Shown: positions 61,047 to 64,000 of the stretch, one piece after another
How positions within the stretch are numbered: the stretch's first letter is position 1
Layout: every line of letters starts with the position of its first letter
DNA from: Fodinibacter sp963800505
GTDB taxonomy: Bacteria; Actinomycetota; Actinomycetes; Actinomycetales; Dermatophilaceae
Assembly: GCA_963800505.1 (NCBI GenBank)
Contig: CAWDBL010000020.1
Coordinates: 1-64,000 of the forward strand
Length of the DNA stretch: 64,000 nucleotides
Direction: 5' to 3'
Notes under the pieces: model-generated
Told to the model about the DNA's origin: nothing
Database searches by the model: none
What the model saw: the letters and a program-made list of their open reading frames with translations, nothing else
Position numbers and translations under genes: made by a program

Positions 61047-61886
61047 TCAGATCCGGCCGACGACGGCGGCGAGGAGGCGGCCGCACCGGTCGGCGGCGTC
61101 ACGCCCGGCCTCGAGCACCTCTTCGTGGTTGAGCGGCGTCGTCGAGATGCCGGCGGCCGCGTTGGTGACCAGCGAGATGCCGAGCACCTCGAGCCCGCTC
61201 TGCCGGGCGGCGATCGCCTCGAGCGAGGTCGACATGCCGACCAGGTCGCCCCCGAGGATGCCGGCCATCCGCACCTCGGCCGGCGTCTCGTAGTGCGGCC
61301 CGCGGAACTGCACGTAGACGCCCTCGTCGAGGCTCGGGTCGATCTCCTTGGCGATCGCGCGAAGCCGGGGTGAGTAGACGTCGGTGAGGTCGACGAAGTT
61401 CGCGCCCTCGATGGGGGACGTCGCCGTGAGGTTGAGGTGGTCGGAGATCAGCACCGGGGTGCCGGGTGCCCACTGCGGGCGCAGGCCGCCGCAGCCGTTG
61501 GTGATGACGACGGTGCGGCACCCGGCGGCGGCAGCGGTGCGGATGCCGTGCACGACCGCGCGCACCCCGCGTCCCTCGTAGTAGTGGGTGCGGGTGCCGT
61601 AGACCAGGGCGCGGCGGCCGGTGTCGCCGATGGCCACCGAGCGCATGACGCCCGAGTGGCCCGCGACGGCCGCCTTCCCGAAGCCGGGGACGTCGGTGTT
61701 GTCGATCGTGGCGAGGGTCTCGCCGATGAGGTCGCCGGTCTGGCCCCAGCCCGAACCGAGCACCAGGGCCACGTCGTGCCGCTCGACCCCGGTGCGCTCG
61801 CGGATGACGGCGGCAGCCGCCTCGGCGACCGCGAACGGGTCGGTCGCGGGGTCGGACAGGTCGTGGGCGGCAACGGTGTCGGTCAC
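61047..61886 (-). CDS. punA: Purine nucleoside phosphorylase
   Basis: This 279-aa enzyme of the trimeric type splits inosine, guanosine and deoxy forms with phosphate. Motifs are ALVLGSGWGQTGDLIGE, VAGHSGVMRSVAIGDTGRRA, YEGRGVRAVVHGIR, VITNGCGGLRPQWAPGTPVL, FRGPHYETPAEVRMAGILGG and VGMSTSLEAIAARQSGLEVL. The start is a GTG at 61886. TACGCT 8 bp upstream gives a leaderless promoter. It forms an operon with the phosphohexomutase gene. Confidence 0.94.
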   Translation of the reverse strand: MTDTVAAHDLSDPATDPFAVAEAAAAVIRERTGVERHDVALVLGSGWGQTGDLIGETLATIDNTDVPGFGKAAVAGHSGVMRSVAIGDTGRRALVYGTRTHYYEGRGVRAVVHGIRTAAAAGCRTVVITNGCGGLRPQWAPGTPVLISDHLNLTATSPIEGANFVDLTDVYSPRLRAIAKEIDPSLDEGVYVQFRGPHYETPAEVRMAGILGGDLVGMSTSLEAIAARQSGLEVLGISLVTNAAAGISTTPLNHEEVLEAGRDAADRCGRLLAAVVGRI

Positions 61887-62203
61887 GCAGCGCAGCGTAG
61901 CGAGACGGCCGGATGCCGGGCGACGCGTGGGTGCCCGACCTCGCCTCGCTGCTCCGCCCAACCACGTCGGCCCCTGACCTCTACCCCGCCGGCCGCTGGG
62001 AAGGGCAGGGGGCCTGATGTGCCTGCGCGACGTTGTGCGGATGTTTCCCCTGAGCCTCGCCCGAGCCCTGGTGGAAGATCCGCAAGAAGTGGGTATTTCG
62101 GAGAACTCGTCGAAACTTTGTCGAGGGAAGTGCATCCAACGGGGCGCCGGCCGCGGAAGAAGGGGTGTCAGACCAACCCATACTTTCGAAAGGACCCCCT
62201 GCC

Positions 62204-62782
62204 ATGCGACGCATCCTCCCCGTGGCCGCCGTCATCGCCCTCGCCATCACCACCGCGGCCTGCGGCAGCGACGACACCGACACCGCCGCCAGCAGCGCGG
62301 CCCCGGCCACCACCTCCGCCGCTCCCTCGCCCTCGCCGAGCGAGTCGATGGCCAGCGCCGACATCGTCGACACCGCCGTCGCGGCCGGCGACTTCACGAC
62401 GTTGGCCGCCGCCCTCACCGCCGCCGAGCTGGTCGAGACCCTCAAGGGCGAGGGCCCGTTCACCGTCTTCGCCCCCACTGACGACGCGTTCGCCAAGCTG
62501 CCCGCGGGCACCGTCGACACCCTGCTCGAGGACCCCAAGGGCGACCTGACCCAGATCCTGACCTACCACGTGGTGCCCGGGAAGGTGATGGCCGCTGACG
62601 TGGTCAAGCTCGACGGCCAGAAGGTCACCACCGTGCAGGGCGCCGAGCTGACCGTCGGGGTCGACGGTGACACGGTCACCCTCACCGACGCCGCCGGCAA
62701 CACGGTGAACGTCACCGCGACCGACGTCGAGGCGAGCAACGGCGTCATCCACGTCATCGACGGGGTGCTGATGCCCCAGTGA
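62204..62782 (+). CDS. Fasciclin-domain lipoprotein
   Basis: This 192-aa secreted lipoprotein has signal MRRILPVAAVIALAITTAAC with the lipid cysteine at residue 20. A serine/alanine/proline linker follows, then one FAS1 domain (about 48-190) with LKGEGPFTVFAPTDDAFAKL, LTYHVVPGKV and NGVIHVIDGVLMP. It resembles the MPT83/MPB70-type cell-surface proteins of actinobacteria, which act in adhesion or cell-wall contacts. The ATG at 62204 has GAAAGGA about 10 bp upstream. It is a single gene with hairpins after it. Confidence 0.92.
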   Translation: MRRILPVAAVIALAITTAACGSDDTDTAASSAAPATTSAAPSPSPSESMASADIVDTAVAAGDFTTLAAALTAAELVETLKGEGPFTVFAPTDDAFAKLPAGTVDTLLEDPKGDLTQILTYHVVPGKVMAADVVKLDGQKVTTVQGAELTVGVDGDTVTLTDAAGNTVNVTATDVEASNGVIHVIDGVLMPQ

Positions 62783-62819
62783 CCTGAGCGGCGGACCCCC
62801 CGCAGCCAGTAGACCGCCG

Positions 62820-62858
62820 GATGCCGGCCCCCTCCCCAGCGGGAGCGGGGCCGGCATC
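62820..62858. terminator. Hairpin with 12-bp perfect stem after the fasciclin gene
   Basis: GATGCCGGCCCC (62820-62831) is exactly inverted at 62847-62858 around a 15-base loop, 38 bp after the stop codon. Confidence 0.75.
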
Positions 62859-62880
62859 TGGCGCCTTGACGTCGGGCGGT

Positions 62881-62926
62881 TTACGCACGGTTCTCGCAGG
62901 CCTCACGCGGTGAGAACCGTGCGTAA
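62881..62926. terminator. Second hairpin, 15-bp perfect stem, facing the glycosyltransferase
   Basis: TTACGCACGGTTCTC (62881-62895) is perfectly inverted at 62912-62926 and is followed by TCGCACGAAGTCGGGG. It is closely related to the hairpin at 53862-53931, which has the same ACACGGTTC/GAACCGTG stem and CACGAAGTCG tail. It lies between converging genes. Confidence 0.7.
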
Positions 62927-62990
62927 GTCGCACGAAGTCGGGGACGGGAGGGTAACCCGGCTCGGCAGCGGCAGCGGCAGCGGCAGCGTC

Positions 62991-64000
62991 TCAGTCGAGG
63001 TGGGCCAGACGCGGCCAGAGCTGCGACCACGGGAGCACCGGGTCGCGGCACAGCGCCACCGGCGCGCCCTGCTCCTCGTTGTCGACGCCGACCCCGTTGT
63101 CGAGCCGGGCCAGCACCGAGCAGCCCGCGAAGAGGCCCTGGACGTCACGCAGCTGCCAGCCGACGAACACCACCGTCCGGGTGCCCTCGGCCGGCCCCGA
63201 TCCCGTGCCGAGCTGGTTCTGCCCGCTGTACGGTGCGGTCAGCCCGAGGGCCGGCCCGAACCGCGCCACCGCCCCGGCCTCGCCGTAGTTCGAGGTGATG
63301 ACGACCGCACCGGGGTCGTCGGCCTGCGCGGCCACTTCGGCCACCTGCTCGACGTAGCGCGGCCACCCCACCTGGTCAGCCACGAGGATGCTGAGGTCGG
63401 GCAGGGGGGTGCCGCCGAGCACCGTCACCGGCACCACCGGCAGGGCGACGACCGTCGACACCACGGCGTTGAGCGCGACCAGCCCGACCACCAGCACCCG
63501 ACGCCAGGCCGTGTCGCCGACCCACCGCGAGAGCGGCACGCAGCCCACGGCATACAGCGTCGCGAGCATGACCAGGGGGTAGTGGGGCTGTGCGGCCGAC
63601 ACCACGGTGAAGACCAGCAGGAGAGCCGCGGGCGCGAGCAGCCAGCGGGCCAGCGGCTGGCTCCAGGCCTCCCGGATGCCGGCCAGCCAGACCACGACGA
63701 GCGGGGGGCCGATCGCGATGAGCAGGATCAGCGGCAGGTCGGACCGCACGTCCGAGGCGTTGTTCGCCGACAGCGCCGCACCCATGGCGAGCTGTGGCCA
63801 GCCGTTCAGCGACTGGTACGCGAGGTTCGGCGCGCCCACGACCACCGCCACGAGCCCTCCCAACCACGGCCAGCGGGTGCGCAGTGGCGCCCGCGGGCCG
63901 AGCACTGCCAGCCCCAGCACGACCCCGAGGAGCAGCAGCGGCACCAGCAGCCGGTTCCACATCGCCAGCCCGCCCAGCGCCCCGGCGGCGAGCCACCAGC
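62991..64000 (-). CDS. Integral membrane glycosyltransferase, 5' end beyond the window
   Basis: The visible 336 residues form the C-terminal half of an ArnT/PMT-like (GT39/GT83 type) enzyme. Seven or so spans run from the window edge (WWLAAGALGGLA) to about plus position 63430, then an outer domain with DDPGAVVITSNYGEAGAVAR and TVVFVGWQLRDVQGLF. NGWPQLA after PNLAYQSL is common in this group. The N-terminal catalytic loop is outside the window. It probably transfers a sugar from a polyprenyl phosphate carrier. The reading frame stays open to base 64000. Confidence 0.8.
   Translation of the reverse strand, partial: WWLAAGALGGLAMWNRLLVPLLLLGVVLGLAVLGPRAPLRTRWPWLGGLVAVVVGAPNLAYQSLNGWPQLAMGAALSANNASDVRSDLPLILLIAIGPPLVVVWLAGIREAWSQPLARWLLAPAALLLVFTVVSAAQPHYPLVMLATLYAVGCVPLSRWVGDTAWRRVLVVGLVALNAVVSTVVALPVVPVTVLGGTPLPDLSILVADQVGWPRYVEQVAEVAAQADDPGAVVITSNYGEAGAVARFGPALGLTAPYSGQNQLGTGSGPAEGTRTVVFVGWQLRDVQGLFAGCSVLARLDNGVGVDNEEQGAPVALCRDPVLPWSQLWPRLAHLD

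Overview
The window is 64 kb of high-GC DNA with Actinobacteria-style genes: GTG and TTG starts, many 4-bp stop/start overlaps, and -10 boxes sitting 6-8 bp before the start codon (leaderless mRNAs). Gene content points to Micrococcales, plausibly the Intrasporangiaceae/Dermatophilaceae group: a DUF222/13E12 HNH gene, a MoxR-DUF58-DUF4350-DUF4129 operon, a Ddn-like F420 enzyme and a SpoIIM/RDD pair. The family placement is inference; the phylum is well supported. No rRNA, complete tRNA or CRISPR array is visible.

Layout. (1) 1-8.7 kb is an accessory zone. It holds a complete IS21-family element (4-2587), a vapBC/fitAB-type toxin-antitoxin pair, a tRNA-Arg 3'-end attachment core flanked by repeated TGGCAC sites and followed by a truncated integrase, a DUF5995 gene, the 3' part of an ORF-less group II intron, fragments of a tyrosine recombinase and of an IS5-type transposase, and an intact 543-aa protein of unknown function. 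(2) 9.1-23.3 kb is a Wzx/Wzy-type exopolysaccharide locus, mostly on the minus strand. From its promoter end it encodes a FlaA1/CapD-like dehydratase, a WecA-like sugar-1-phosphate transferase, a GT4, an epimerase, an FnlA/CapE-like dehydratase, two more GT4s, a flippase, a GT2 and a polymerase, with a Wzb-type phosphatase and a BY-kinase at the head. (3) 23.4-29.4 kb holds housekeeping genes: exonuclease III, galK, trpS, a 2'-5' RNA ligase-like gene and manC. (4) 29.4-35 kb holds a 983-aa orphan membrane protein, a patch of duplicated gene scraps and an HNH gene under a LexA-type SOS box. (5) 35.1-38.4 kb is an ABC exporter divergent from an HTH regulator. (6) 38.6-42.8 kb holds an M20 amidohydrolase and nucleoside salvage genes (cdd, deoA, add). 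(7) 42.9-53.7 kb holds RDD, SpoIIM, Rieske and secreted peptidase genes, the MoxR operon and a uridine-kinase-like gene. (8) 54-62 kb runs deoC, aldehyde dehydrogenase, half-aldehyde dehydrogenase, then VOC, F420 enzyme, phosphohexomutase, purine nucleoside phosphorylase and a fasciclin lipoprotein. (9) A glycosyltransferase is cut by the window end.

How the genes work together. deoA, punA, add, cdd and deoC form a nucleoside salvage and deoxyribose catabolism set. DeoC releases acetaldehyde, which the adjacent aldehyde dehydrogenases could oxidise. ManC and the phosphohexomutase could supply activated sugars to the polysaccharide locus.

Cross-cutting observations. Nearly every gene between 9.1 and 26 kb is broken by small compensating frameshifts, while genes from 26.7 kb onward are almost all intact. 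This reads as either sequence error or decay. The heptamer GGATGCC is strongly over-represented from 20.3 kb onward and nearly absent before. Intergenic inverted repeats sharing a CGCA(A/C)GAAGTCG-like core recur, and there are several small tandem or palindromic insertions inside genes.
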